64,000 bases of DNA from Mimachlamys varia (taxonomy: Eukaryota > Mollusca > Bivalvia > Pectinida > Pectinidae), in the NCBI GenBank assembly GCA_947623455.1, contig OX392528.1, positions 50,176,322-50,240,321 of the forward strand. Reading direction: 5' to 3'. The notes under the pieces were generated by a model. The model did not search any database and had not been told where the DNA came from. It worked only from the letters and a program-made list of their open reading frames with translations. A program made the position numbers and the translations under genes. Shown here in pieces: positions 1-11,467 of this stretch; within the stretch, counting starts at the first letter, position 1; every line of letters begins with the position of its first letter.

Positions 1-19
1 CTGGACATGTCAAATGGTC

Positions 20-379
20 ATCCTCGATATCCAGGATGCCGGTTTGCGCTCACCTGCGCTCTCTCCACCCCTGGAATATGTCACGGCAAAACTGAAGGCA
101 CGCGCAGTAAAACCGAAGGCTCTGTATGTGCCACCTTGTTGATGAGACGCAAACACTAGTTCGACTATTTGGTTTATATCAATAGAATTTCGTGGTAACA
201 TATCGGTAAAAATTGAAAAGCTTTGAAGTCAGTTGCAGTTCCTTGGACATCTTCAAAAGACAGTCATCAGCCTTGCGATTGATCAGGTTTTTTTTTACCT
301 GAGCGTGCCTTCAATTTTGCAAAGACATAATCAAGGGTATGGAGAGCGTAGATGAGCGTAACCTCTGGATATCGAGGAT
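20..379. repeat. Foldback element (MITE-like), copy 1
   Basis: Two arms of roughly 80 bp face each other. The left arm starts at 20 with ATCCTCGATATCCAG and runs through the motif CACCCCTGGAATATGTC. The right arm ends at 379 and is its imperfect reverse complement, reading CTGGATATCGAGGAT at its tip. A second element with the same arms lies at 15292-15633, which shows an interspersed family rather than a chance hairpin. It has no coding capacity; the short minus-strand frame across 311-496 is a by-product of the arm. Target duplications were not identified and the superfamily is unknown. Confidence 0.7.
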
Positions 380-1170
380 AACATTTAGAAGGATATAATC
401 TAGAAGCCTCAGGCCTGACATGAGGCGCTTATTTAAATGTATTCTGGATGATTTATTGTACTTGTTTAGAGATGGAACCCGCACTTCACTCTCCATCGCG
501 ATTCCTTAGTGATCCGAATAATTGCCAAAAGGATAAGGCGAGAGATTAATTTTGACACATTTCCCCTTCCTCGTTCGTTTTATTAGTCTAGTAATCATAC
601 CACCCACGTTGTTGATTTTTTCTTTACACCAAGAGAAATTTGATCGTGCTATTTTCTATTAAGTTGTTAATCATCAATGTATAAAGTTTTGATCCTTGAT
701 AGTAAAGTGTAGCTATGTTTCTCAAATTCGATGGGAACAGTCGAAACCGGGAACTGAAGAGAAAGACAAACAAGAAGAATATACTGCGTAAAGACAAAAC
801 AACGTTTCCATATCAGCTTTTTTACCTGCAATCTTCAATATGAGGATTTAATTAGAAATCAATTTAAAATTTAACAAAGTACACAAAATATTCATGAAAT
901 AGGATTTGATGAAACATGATATTGACTAAAATATCACACCTTGAACAAAGATAAAACAACTGTGTCTTATCATTCTGACAAAATACCGACAAGACAAATC
1001 TTATGTACTTTCTAATCATACTCGACCAACATGAGTATGACTTTTGCCAATGAAATTTTATTCCCCGTTCGTTTGTTCCTGAAATTGTCCTATGAACCAG
1101 GTGAACAGACACAAAATGAAATAAGTGCATCATATGACAACATCTTGAAAAATGAGCTCCACATTTAAAA
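380..1170. other. Gene-free AT-rich stretch
   Basis: I see no exon with splice borders, no RNA gene and no repeat that recurs elsewhere in the window. Minus-strand frames here read through AT-rich DNA and have unnatural composition. Confidence 0.5.
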
Positions 1171-1173
1171 TGG

Positions 1174-1467
1174 TCGTGTAATATGAAGATGGACGTTTTT
1201 GACTTTGCTTATTAGTGTGCTTACTTGTTGTGATTGACAATGATGACTCGGTTCACATTTTGAGGATTGATGTTTACTTGCATGTGGCGAAGATTTACAT
1301 TGCGGATGTCGCCTATGAAGGAGAAGATGCTTACTCATCTGGAACACCCGGTATTGTTCTCTTGTACTTTTACGAGAGTCTCCATATAAATCTATCCTTT
1401 GTTCATATCTTGCGATTTTGAGTTCGGATTATGGTTTTGTTGACGCTTTGGTATTCTCTGATTTTTC
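1174..1467 (+). mobile_element. RT-tail retroelement fragment, 3' UTR only
   Basis: This is the 3' part of the repeat that recurs about 18 times in the window. It holds the block GAAGATGGAC, the block TTACTTGTTGTGATTGACAA and the terminal block GAGTTCGGATTATGG followed by TTTTGTTGACGC and a TGATTTTT end. The reverse-transcriptase coding part seen in the copies at 6.0, 36.2 and 42.1 kb is missing, so it is 5'-truncated. A frame across it (1215-1421) reads like similar frames in other copies, but it lies in the UTR and is not a gene. Confidence 0.8.
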
Positions 1468-1644
1468 CCACTTGGAATCGACCAGCAACCAAAGAGGTTT
1501 GCAAATAAAAGCTCGAGTAAGGTAATTTTCAAATCGTTTTTAGATAAGGTTAAAAAATGTGGTTTTTCGATCAGAGTATCTGTTAAACAAGACGTATAAC
1601 CAGACTTCACAAAATTAATATACAACTTGTGATAGATAAAGGCT

Positions 1645-1770
1645 ATTCAATAGTTTCCCGATTTTTAAAAAAATATATTTTCACGAGTACGTAGCACGAG
1701 TGAAAATACGTTTAAAATCGCCAATACGAGTGCAAAATATTTGATATTTAATGGGAAACCATTGAATTTC
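1645..1770. repeat. Short foldback element
   Basis: The inverted ends ATTCAATAGTTTCCC (left) and GGGAAACCATTGAAT (right) enclose about 95 bp containing a small internal inverted repeat around CACGAGT. The layout is that of a miniature non-autonomous DNA element. Only one copy is visible here. Confidence 0.45.
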
Positions 1771-2771
1771 TTTTTATTACAATTTCGAAATTCCCAAAAG
1801 TCTGATTTCATTTTTTAAATTTGCGGTAACAACTGATCGGGACGGAGTGCCTAAGACACAGGATGAAGTTCTATTTTTTGTTCAAAATAAGGTAAAAGTA
1901 CAAAAACATACCAATAAAATCCATTACAAATCTAGTTATTTCCAAAATGCTATAAAAGCTTTTACATTTCCTAATTTGATATGATTTTGATTCTAGAATA
2001 ACCAAAACAAAGTACACAAATAATGCGCAATGCTATCGGACCGACACTTATGACTAGTGATGATATAAGCAGGAATGATATAAGTTTTATCAAGCTGATA
2101 TTTTCTGATATTTCACTGGTAAAATTGTAATAAAGCGCTATATTTGGCTGACGTAACCATCTCAAAAGTACATAGATACACATCTTGTATAATCAAAACA
2201 AGTAACATATATATAAATCAATACATTTCTCAGGAATTTGTGCGACCTGTACATGTCTTATCAGGCACTAACGACAAGTCCTTTGTCAATAAGATTCTCC
2301 TTATGCGTGTATACCTGAGTGTGGCATGGCTATGTATTATGTGCTGCTGATTGTGACATCTTTTTAAGTACAATCTTACATTTTTCACAAAATATTTTAA
2401 TGATCAAGATTGACATACATAAAGTGCAAATTATATCCTCACACGTGCGCGTTCTTATTTATTACTCTTTCACTTTTTATACAAATTCTTATTTTAAATA
2501 TTATAATTAATTGTTTTTGACACAATGGTATTTCATTGTGCTTTATAACCAGAGACGTACAATGTATTAACGTATCTGGTATAACTAACTGTTAGTTTAG
2601 CCTGATAAATTATCTCGAGAGACCCATCTTTACAACCTTATTTATGTTACAGCACAGAACTGATACTGCAACACCAAGCCTATGTCATTGCATACTTCAC
2701 CTGGATTGTTGAAGATGGGAAGACAAAAAATCGTTTTCTCTGAATATTTCATGTTTACGACTACTTCAGTG

Positions 2772-2840
2772 GTCGAACTCAGGCCGCCTGTGTTAAAGAC
2801 GGGATTATTTACCACCCGGCCTCTCGACCAATCAGCCCAA
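2772..2840 (-). mobile_element. Degenerate tRNA-like SINE head
   Basis: Read on the minus strand, GGTCGAGAGGCCGGGTGG resembles an A box and GAGTTCGACCACT resembles a B box about 45 bp later, as in tRNA-derived SINE heads. It has no intact cloverleaf or acceptor stem, so it is not a tRNA gene. Two similar short direct repeats (GAGAGACCCATCT near 2620 and GAGAGACACATTCT near 2870) could be an old target duplication. Confidence 0.35.
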
Positions 2841-3243
2841 TCATTCCTTTACCTTAATATTTTATCGAGAGACACATTCTGAACGTAATTCCTGTTTTCG
2901 ATATGGTAAGCAATTGCCATTAGATCCATCATCACAATAGAATATTCTGTTTTCGAGACGTTATGATAAAAATCAACGGCCAAAAACTCCATCGACCTCA
3001 AACAGGATATTCCAGTAAGTTAGGACTAGGAAACCGAAAGCGGGCTTGGTAAAATGAAAGAGAATCATGAACGTATTCTTGCAATTAACCAAGCGGATAA
3101 GGTGTGCTTCTTGTAAAAGTATTTGTTAGTTTAATTCTTGTTAGAACGACGTGGAAAATTAAATTATTTTACCATGCTTCATGTATCTACGTATCCGTTT
3201 CACATATTTATTTTCTTCTTTCTTTAGAAAAACAATATCCTTT

Positions 3244-3553
3244 CACCAGGAGGGAAAAAGTATTCAACGAAAAATACCAAATAAGTACATGCTTTCTTTT
3301 TTTGTATTGGTTTGAGTTGCATAAATACGTTTGAGTTGGTATGATTGTGTGTAATGCAGAATTTTCATCTAACAAGAACCTAAAGAAGCCCTAGCCAAAC
3401 AGTTTACTTCCACCAGGAGGGAAAAAGTATTCAACGAAAAATACCAAATAAGTACATGTTTTTTTGGTATTGGTTTGAGTTGCATAAATACGTTTGTATT
3501 GGTATGTTAATGTGTATAATGCAGAATTTTCATCTTACGAGAACCTAAAGAAG
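3244..3553. repeat. Direct duplication of a ~145 bp unit
   Basis: The stretch 3244-3388 (starting CACCAGGAGGGAAAAAG, ending GAACCTAAAGAAG) is repeated at 3411-3553 in the same orientation with a 22 bp spacer. The copies differ by a few substitutions and small length changes. No coding potential is seen; this looks like a local segmental duplication. Confidence 0.85.
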
Positions 3554-4061
3554 AACCACTTTTAATGACAACATAGTGTAACCACATCTTCAAATATAAA
3601 CATTGATTTGGGTAATTAGTTCCATAGCGCTTGCAGTCTTTATTCACATTTATTAGTGCATGTGTACTGCAAAATAAGGCTTAAATGCGTCACTCTCTGT
3701 CACATTAAAGGAAATGCTATCTTAAGACGTAGTAATTGTGTGCGCTCGTATCGAGGTTAATTATCGGGACTCTGGTGGCTTTGTTGAAATCTCAACAGAT
3801 GCACTAATGCTTTAGACTATGCATAGACAGATAACACAAAGTTGTCAGGACTAAATGTGTAACTTACGTTTTATTGTACACAAAAATAAGAGTGCAACTT
3901 AAATATCACAAGCATGACTTATATTCTTTTTCATTTTTGTTTTACTAACCAAAGTGTTGTGATCTGAAAAAATGACCATTAAATGTTTGATATTGCGTGT
4001 AGTTTAACGTCTGACTGTTGGCATGCATGCATGTTTTGTTGTACTGTGGTTGTACGCTTAA

Positions 4062-5643
4062 GGACTAGGTACAGGACAATTCAATATGGCGGAGGTGTTT
4101 TTACCAAAACTTGTTATTTTATTAAATACTGCAAAATACATGACCAAAATAGACCACAAAGTATATTTTGTGATGGAGAATCGATAATTTCAACCATATT
4201 TTGGTACGTTTGGTGGTTTTTCTGATATTTGATGTTATATGTCTAAAAACGCGTGCACGTTTGCAGAATACTGCGAAAGATAATAAAAACAATGAATATC
4301 ATTTTTTGTTACTTTAATATACACAGAATGATAGACGAGCCTTCGATTTTTGAATAAATCTCTCTTTCAATTGAAAACCGCAGAATAAGAGAACGTACTC
4401 GTCACATGAATGGTAATTTACGTATATTCAGGACACCGATTACATCTGGATCAAATTTTTAAAATTTCCATCGCCGATCGGCAAATTTATGTTGCACGCC
4501 GCATAGCCAAAACAAAAATCTTACCGTCTGCGGTATGACGAGTTATGACATTATGGCAGATCACTTAAATCAAACATCTTCCCGTAGCATGTAGCGAAAA
4601 ATTGTCCTATGTCCTCCATTTTGAACTATTTACTGTTTATATATTCATACGTCTTACTTAGAGGCATGGTGAAACATCGACAAAATTAACAATTAAATTG
4701 GATTCAAGCATGCAGTAAAGGTAAATTTTACTTGGTATATCGTCACAAAGCAAAAACTGCCCGTTCCTATCACGATAAATTGTTTTTAGCGATTGCCAGT
4801 TTTCCATTTTTGGGCGAAAGAATAGCACGTGAAAAGATGTTGTTCGGCACTTCCGGCAGTGTTTTTTTTAGGTAATTTAATGATTTTGAAAGAATTGTCA
4901 ACAAAGTTTAATTTGTGTTGTATAAATTCTGATGGAATTCGTATATATGATACACTTCCGCGTGGATCGAACAGTATTAACTCACTGATTATACCGATTC
5001 GTTCTCGGCTTCGCACCTGTCAAACATCACTAGCGTAAATTGTTGCCATCGTAAACATGTGTGGCAGTTGAGGCACATTGGTATCAAAATACATTTCTCA
5101 AACTTAATTAGTAATTAGGTAAGCGTATCGTAAATGTAAATTACGTTATGTCGGTGTTATTATTTTAATTTGATACCTTTTTGACACGAAACTTACATTT
5201 ACATGACAAATGACCTAATGCCCCTATATTGCCCCAACGAGATACAGGTAACTACTTTTACCCGAACTGAAAGCAGCATGCAATGGACGACATTTTTTAG
5301 AGGGGGTACCTGTGTATTTCTCCCTGATACTCTGATTTACAGAATAATATCGAAATTTTAACACTGGGTTATCATTCTATGAACATTGCAGTAACTTTGT
5401 ATTATTTTTTTGAAATGTTTCAAATAACTATATGAAACATATTTGCGCACTCCCATTTCGATATTATTTACTGAATATTTTTTTCCTAAGTACAGATTTT
5501 TTTAATTTTGGGAGCTTAACTGCATTTTATATCAATATTTAACATAATGGGATAAAGCTTATGCCATGTATTGGAAGGAAACATTAAAATTTCAATATTA
5601 CCATTTTCATCCAGGTAACAACCAATATGGCTGTACCTAGTCC
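4062..5643. mobile_element. TTAA-flanked element, ~1.58 kb, non-autonomous
   Basis: The left end GGACTAGGTACAG starts after TTAA (4058-4061). The right end CTGTACCTAGTCC is followed by TTAA (5644-5647). Each end is backed by a motif with CAATATGG close inside. The perfect 13 bp inverted ends with a TTAA duplication match the target choice of piggyBac-type transposases. The interior shows no transposase frame, so it is a non-autonomous element or a degraded one. The superfamily assignment rests on the TTAA duplication alone. Confidence 0.65.
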
Positions 5644-6002
5644 TTAAGCTAAACGTTAAACTTTTCATTTTTCAAACGTGCTAACTAATGTAGTTTCGAT
5701 GATTCTCTTTTGAATCGAAAGGCTAATTGGTAACCACGGTGACAACAGCGAGACGTCATAAACAATAATTTGACATCGTTTATAGTATGGCGTCACAATA
5801 TAATCCCTTCAATAACAAGACTCATTTGCATTGTTAGTGTGCGTATGCTATATTATTTATATTCCAACCCAATTTTGCACGGCAAATGACCTATGCTATA
5901 TATAATAAATTAGTAGATTGTATGATAAAGACAGTACCCTGTCAGATCGTAGGTCCATAATCTTCACCAATCCACCATTTTATAGATATAAGTGAATAAA
6001 AC

Positions 6003-6352
6003 ATGTCTCAGTTGATTCGTTATTCTAGGATTTGCTCTGAATATCGAGATTTTCGTGATATATGTCGACTGCTGACAAACAAACTTATTACTCAGTGATT
6101 CGAGAGATGCAGGTTAATCAGAATCTTTGTGTTATATGAAGATGGACATTTTTAAGTCTGCTTATTATTGAGCCTACTTTTTGTGATTGAAAATGATAAC
6201 TCGTAAAGCAGAAGACGCTTACTCCTCGGGAATTCCTAGTCTTATTCTCTTGTACTTTTACAGTCTATGTGAATTCCCATGTTTTATATTTTGCTCCTAG
6301 TTTAGTCGATATTGAGTTCGGATAATGGTTTTGTTGGCACATCGGTATTCCA
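6003..6352 (+). mobile_element. RT-tail retroelement fragment with RT C-terminus
   Basis: The copy begins in the coding part. From 6003 the frame reads MSQLIRYSRICSEYRDFRD, then CRLLTNKL, before an in-frame stop after LITQ. This matches the C-terminal end of a reverse transcriptase ORF found in many invertebrate retroelements (SQLIRYxRxC followed by a KFYGRH segment). The UTR follows, with part of the middle deleted, ending at the GGATAATGG block near 6330. The clade is not assigned. It is a dead 5'-truncated copy. Confidence 0.8.
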
Positions 6353-7267
6353 GTTTAAAAAAAAATTCTTTTACAGACAACAGCCTAAATCCCAGTGAGA
6401 TACGTCCACGTCTGGCAAAAGCCGGTTAAATTATAATAAAGGAAGATCAGCTAACGTTAATGTGGAATAATAGAAACTGTTAACCTCAGGCGAAGTCTTT
6501 TTTTCTGATCCACTTTTTTCACCCTTGAGTATAATTTCCCTTTACTTCATAACTTCAAACGATATTCTTTGCTAGTAAACTTCATATTGTCACGAATATA
6601 TGCCGGACATCAAACAAGTTTATCATATAAAGATTTCTGTGGTAAATGATTGATTAACTACATGACACACATAAGACTATTTTCGAACTCAATTATGCTG
6701 TTGAAGACCATTCAGTGTCACTCAATGTCTGGCGCTGCTGTCCTAATTATTGAACTTCATGTTAGACCAAACGACGGAGGAAGAACTATGCTAACCTTTA
6801 CTGTAATCGCTAGATAACACAGGTGCCTACTTAGCACGCCATCGTATTGATTTGTGTACATCTAGTCAGAGGTTATAGTGAAACTATCGAATTTAGACGA
6901 GTTTTTTTTTTCGTTCCTTACCAGACATTTAAAATTTTCATAGAACAATTTCATATCTTCTTTTTGTGTGCAGCTGACTGCTTATTTGCAATGATGTTAA
7001 CGTTTTCGTTGTAAGCTTGCTGTATTATTTGACTACAATGTAATTGTCAATAACGAGATACAGTTTTAAGAATTTACAAGAAATAGGGAAGCAGTTGATC
7101 GATATTTCCCTTACCAATACACTCTTAGATGTTGTGCGGATTATTAAACGATTTCTCTTGATCTAATATCTTATTTCTTTCCTCGTCAAATCTTTCTATG
7201 TCAAATGCAGTCTTGTTTATTTTGTATTTTGATTTTATTACGGAGGCCTCAACTATTCAAAGGATAT

Positions 7268-7900
7268 ATAATCGTGATCGATGTCGACTGCTGACAAACA
7301 AACTAACAACACAAGGATTCGAGAGATGCAGGTTGATCAGAAATATGGGCAAGTTTTATGGTCGCCATCGTTGTCTCATTGAGAAACATTCTATATCTTT
7401 AAATGATATGAAGATGGACATTTTTGAGTGTTACTTGGATGTGACCACGATTTACAAGGCGGGTGTCGTAGATGAAGCAGAAGGCGTTTACTCTTCCGGA
7501 AGACCTGGGCCCGTATTCATGAAACCGTTCTCATGCTCAAGCATGGATTTCGTGCTCAAGCCCTATTTCTTGTTCTGGCTATAAATTGTTTAAAAATCTA
7601 ACTTTGTTAAAGTTTTGGAAAAAAGGTAAAGAGTCATGAAGCCAAAAACTGTTTTCAACATTTACATTGACGTTTTGACTTTTCGACATGATTACGGAGA
7701 GTTTCAAGAAAGCTGGCTTGAGCACAGAATCCATGCTTGAGCATGAGAACGGTTTCATGAATACGGGCCCTGGTCTTATTATCTTGTGTATTTACGAGAG
7801 TCTTTATGTAAATTTTCCTTTTGTTCCTATTCTGCCTGTCGTTAAATCGATTTGGAGTTCGGATTATGGTTTTGTTGACGCTTTGATATTCTTTGATTTC
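7268..7900 (+). mobile_element. RT-tail fragment carrying a foldback insertion
   Basis: The 5' part encodes the reverse-transcriptase C-terminus without a stop over about 40 codons: RDRCRLLTNKL, FERCRLIRNMGKFYGRH and then IEKHSIS. The 3' UTR follows but is split at 7504-7508 by a 260 bp foldback element (listed separately), after which the UTR resumes with TGGTCTTATT and runs to the usual end near 7900. The frame at 7198-7584 is this relic plus insert and is not a host gene. Confidence 0.85.
7509..7768. mobile_element. Foldback MITE inside the RT-tail copy
   Basis: Inverted ends of more than 50 bp begin GCCCGTATTCATGAAACCG and end with the reverse complement. It is flanked by CCTGG on both sides (7504-7508 and 7769-7773), which reads as a 5 bp duplication of host sequence that is single in uninterrupted copies. 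No coding potential. Related elements lie at 21083-21340 and 54885-55128, at the same host position. Confidence 0.85.
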
Positions 7901-8230
7901 CCCCAAAAACTTCGGTATATTATTTTACTTCGTTTATTTTATTTGTTTATCAATTTATCCATAATTCTGGACATACATCCTAGGTGATTTGGTAGCGACA
8001 TTGTCCTTGTACTTCAATTTGAATGTTCTTAGCCTTTTCTTTATGTCGTTTGCATGTGCTGTTTTCATCTGGTGATTGTGATGTCTTCCGTACCACATTG
8101 TTCTTCGATTCTTAATTTAGAAATATCGTTTCAATGACTCCTGTTGTTTAAATTGATGATGATCAATCACGAAAGTCATCATTGTTCAGTTCTCATTTTC
8201 CCCCCTCGCAATGATAATGTCTTCTTATTT

Positions 8231-8306
8231 TTATATTTTGCGCCTTGTTTAATCGATTTTGAGTTTGGATTATGATTTTGAAAACGCTTCGGTATTCTCT
8301 TATTTA
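8231..8306 (+). mobile_element. RT-tail fragment, 3' end only
   Basis: Only the last ~75 bp of the family are present: TTTAATCGATTTTGAGTTTG, a TTATGATTTTG block and GGTATTCTC. This is a severely 5'-truncated copy. Confidence 0.65.
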
Positions 8307-8937
8307 TTTTACATGGGAATGCAGAAAACTATAAGTTCAGTATAATGAATCATTCCCATTCAAGTTATTCAATCAATTCTAGATAAGAAAATTTCATGTA
8401 TAATTTCAGTATTTCCGCGACAGGTTTAATCACGTCGACACCAAATGAGAATTATTTCTTATGTAAATGTCACATTTCTTTATAAAATAAGAGGATCGAT
8501 GGCTTGTTAACTGAGTACGTTGAGATTTCCTTTTTACCGTCTCTTTTACGGAACGTGACTGTATTTTAGTAGTGTTTGTGTTTTTAATGGCGGTTGTTGA
8601 GGACGGAGTGAATGGCGTATAATCTATTTAAACTCCTTTACTTCGATGATTCGTCTTATAGCATCATAATGGATGGTTTTCTCGTGTCATATTTGCCTTT
8701 TTTTGCTTATTTACTGTTTGCTTGTGGCATTGTTGATCTATAGGGATTACACAGCTTTGTAAGCAAACAAGAAAATAATACAGCTTTCAAACTCATTTTA
8801 TATAAGTTACGTTGTCATGCAAATGTAAATATCCAGTTGTGTTCCCTTCCTTACTCCCTGGTGTTTGTTTTTCTTTATATACGTTTTCTTATAATTTAAT
8901 TATTTTGAATTATGCTTTTCCTTATACGATCCATAGA

Positions 8938-9066
8938 CAGGTATTCCAGGAGAGTAGGCCTCTTCTGCGTCATCGACACCAGCTATGTGAATCTAGGCCA
9001 CATCCAAGCAAATGTCCAGTACTCAAAATGAGAACTGAGGCAATATTCTCAATCACAAGTAGGTAT
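8938..9066 (-). mobile_element. RT-tail fragment, diverged middle part
   Basis: On the minus strand this aligns with the UTR middle: a block like TTACTTGTGATTGAGAA, then TTGGATGTGGC, then GGTGTCGATGACGCAGAAG and GGAATACCTG. It explains most of the 117-codon plus-strand frame at 8812-9165, which is therefore not a gene. Confidence 0.65.
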
Positions 9067-9499
9067 ACTAATGATTTAAAAGCAGTTAATGTTTGCAAGA
9101 TTCGTCATAAAAAAAGGATGAGACGTCCTCTATCCTATATAATTCTAAGCAGGAGACAGCGATAAACCAAAGTAGTTCCTGGTCTTACACTCTGATGACG
9201 TCAGTATCGCGGGATTGATCCTTTCAGACATTATCTTTCAAACTCGCAATGATAAACCTAATGGATGGGTGACAAATTCGTATACATGTCGTCTACATAT
9301 CTATCTTAATATTTTGGGCTAGTATGGAAGGTCCTGAATGCCATATCATCAAATTGCTTCATAAAAAGGTTGGTTACGATGGAGTTAAGAGACAAAGCCT
9401 AACCTGCACTTTCGGTTTGTTGGTAAAGTTGAGCATCCAATATTATGGAAGTAAAGATGTGACACATTTCAAAATGTTCGATAATTTGTTGAGTAAATG

Positions 9500-10069
9500 T
9501 TATCATCCCTTAAGGGAGTTTGGAGTCATCCTTTCTAAATTAGTAGAGTTCGGATAACAGGAATCATGGACACGGTTTTCATCTCCTGTGATGTTAGATT
9601 TACGGAGTTTTGTGTTTAGTATGAATCTTACACAGTCTGCGCATAAGTGAGACGTCCAAGCATAATCGGGGGTGATGTATTTGCACGCTGTTTTGGTGTC
9701 TGCTATGAAGTCAATGATTTTGGAACTGTAATTAAGCTTCTTCTCCAATACTGATTTCTCTGTAGATGTAAACCCCACCTCTGACAGGTTGACGACCCCT
9801 GTCGACCTAGTGTCCATCACATATCCCCCACTCACTGTGGTAATGCTTTGGTTTATACCATTTTGTTTTTACTGAGGGTTGGTTTTAGCGAGATATTGAA
9901 ATTTATTCCGATGGCGTGTGAGTATTCTTTCCCACTCTCGGTCGAATGTGTACTCCACCAGCTTAATGTCTGCCTCATAGACACTCTTCGGTAAATTCGT
10001 GACGATTATTTTCTCAAAACTGCAATGTTTTTGCAGTTGATCGAAATTAGCTTCAGTATTCTTTCATTG
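9500..10069 (-). pseudogene. Penelope-like element RT N-terminus, degraded
   Basis: A single minus-strand frame stays open from about 10069 to 9503 except for one in-frame TAA at 9871-9869. It contains FDREWERILTRHRNKF, then VVNLSEVGFTSTEKSVLEKK followed by LNYSSK, and further on LRKSNITGDENR. In the N-terminal part of Penelope-like reverse transcriptases the typical pattern is an NLS motif, a run resembling 'LT..E..VL.KGLNF', then a 'SNLT..E' segment, which this follows. The usual Gly of the KGLN motif is replaced by Lys. The catalytic RT domain and GIY-YIG domain are not found below 9500, so the copy is truncated as well as stopped. A hammerhead repeat lies on the same strand about 1 kb upstream (11003-11046), the relative order expected for a PLE. 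I am fairly sure of the family and unsure of the clade. Confidence 0.65.
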
Positions 10070-10319
10070 GTAAGTGGATTGTTTGCCCCCCCCCCCTTAC
10101 TGATGCTGACCGCCATCAGTACAAGTATAGATGTTTTAACTAACAGACCGCTCGGGATATCGGTGTATTCAGTGTAATATGAAATCTGGAGGGTCCCCCA
10201 GTCTAGTTAAAGACATGTTTTGCCTTATAATTGCCAGAGACTGTTGATGATCATCCGACCGTACTTGTGTAATAATCATTTGGAATAGGTTTAACAGTCG
10301 AAGTTGATCAGACAGCCTT

Positions 10320-10460
10320 CTTCAATCGTTCTGACAAAGGGGCAGGTTTGGTGGCGCTCGGTCATCGGACTTGGGATAATCCGAAAGTCATTTTACTGAA
10401 CAAGGATTGGAATATCAGTCAAATTCAGAGAACAGCTGATAATCCGACCACCTTAACGTC
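10320..10460. repeat. Possible pogo/Tigger-like debris
   Basis: Phrases such as TCGGACTTGGGATAATCC and GCTGATAATCCGACC recall the terminal regions of pogo/Tigger elements, and similar phrases occur near 56590-56645. No terminal inverted repeat or TA duplication could be marked, so this is only a suggestion. Confidence 0.2.
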
Positions 10461-10711
10461 GTTACAAGTAATGTTCAGAAAAAACCTGATAACATGAAAA
10501 CAAAAGAAATACAACGTAGCTACATGTACCTCAGATGCTTATAGCTGCAGTGAAAAGAAGAGTACTTTAAGATAAAATTGAATTAAGCAAAACCATTAAT
10601 CCAATGAAGGCCACGAAAAACTATTTGTTTTCATTGTTTGTGTGTCACTATGATGAATGGTGCTGATATTTTATAGATAATAACATTTTCCAGCCTTTGA
10701 TTCGGCCTGTG

Positions 10712-10900
10712 TTATTATAATTGAGCCACATCTGGCATAACCAATTATGTCGCAGCTGATTCGATATTCTAGAGCATGCTCTCATCAGCATGGACTCTGA
10801 GAACTGCTGATGGACAAACCAACACTGTTGGATTTCAAGATTGGCTGAGAGGAAATTAATTTTTACATGTTTTATGGTGGACCTCGGAATCATACAATGA
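10712..10900 (+). mobile_element. Diverged RT C-terminus fragment
   Basis: The plus strand reads PIMSQLIRYSRACS, then a stop-containing stretch with LLMDKPT, then FYGGPRNH. This is the same order as SQLIRYxRxC, LLTNKL and KFYGRH in the better copies at 7.3, 36.2 and 42.1 kb. It carries two or more stops. The usual 3' UTR is replaced at 10923 by a hammerhead repeat in the opposite orientation. Confidence 0.65.
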
Positions 10901-10922
10901 AATATGATGTTGGTTTTGGCTT

Positions 10923-11230
10923 TAAAGATGACGTAACACACACATGTGCTGCACCTTTTAAATTTAGTAATAGATACAGTATGACAAAAAATTAATTAAA
11001 CTGCACCATACAGCTGTTTCGTCTTTCAAGGACTCTTCAGTGGTGCTAGGGGCTAAAAGATGGGAATCCAAAATTTCTCAACTAATTAAGAAGCATAAGG
11101 GTCAGGTGCGTAAAACTACTTTAAATTATGAATTAAGAAGTAAAATTAAACTAGTTATGTATAATTTCAAATCGTGTACTACCAAAATGTGTATATTATG
11201 TACCATGCCACTACTCAAATGAAATTAACT
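10923..11230 (-). mobile_element. Hammerhead repeat, long copy 1
   Basis: On the minus strand the repeat starts about 185 bp upstream of the ribozyme, contains the ribozyme (11003-11046), and ends with the block GGTGCAGCACATGTGTGTG then TTACGTCATC. The upstream 185 bp are shared only with the copy at 51.4 kb; the four other copies are shorter. The plus-strand frame at 11040-11222 lies entirely in it and is not a gene. Confidence 0.8.
11003..11046 (-). ncRNA. Type I hammerhead ribozyme, intact core
   Basis: On the minus strand, in order: stem I 5' strand GCACCA, core CTGAAGA, stem II GTC...GAC with a 7-base loop, core GAAA, a tiny stem III (ACA/TGT around GC), the GTA cleavage triplet, and stem I 3' strand TGGTGC. 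Every invariant core base is present. Stem I differs from the other copies (GCATCA/TGATGC) by a change in both strands that keeps pairing. A very short stem III is typical of PLE and retrozyme hammerheads, which cleave best as tandem or dimeric RNA. Cleavage is predicted just after the GTA. Confidence 0.9.
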
Positions 11231-11339
11231 TTGGCTATGGTGGCTCCAGAAAACATCAGGGACTAAACAAATCCACCAGCATAGTCTGCCTTTAAAATGG
11301 TCGTCGTATTATTTTGACTTAATGAAGGTCGGTGGTAAT

Positions 11340-11467
11340 ACACTCATTAGTGAGCTCTGTGCGTCTGTGACGACATTGCCGTGTTCTCTGCTATTACTAC
11401 TTATCTTCTTGTACTTTTTAAACGTTTCCAAAAACATGAATATTTCCTTTGTTCATATTTTGCCTTA
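11340..11467 (+). mobile_element. Very degraded RT-tail fragment
   Basis: CTTCTTGTACTTTTTAAACG followed by TTTCCTTTGTTCATATTTTG matches the UTR phrase of better copies (CTCTTGTACTTTTAC and CCTTTGTTCATATTTTGCC). The sequence on either side is too diverged to bound it well. Confidence 0.4.

Noticed and set aside
8812..9165. 117-codon plus-strand ORF
   Set aside because: Its centre is an antisense RT-tail repeat and the rest is low-quality AT-rich reading.
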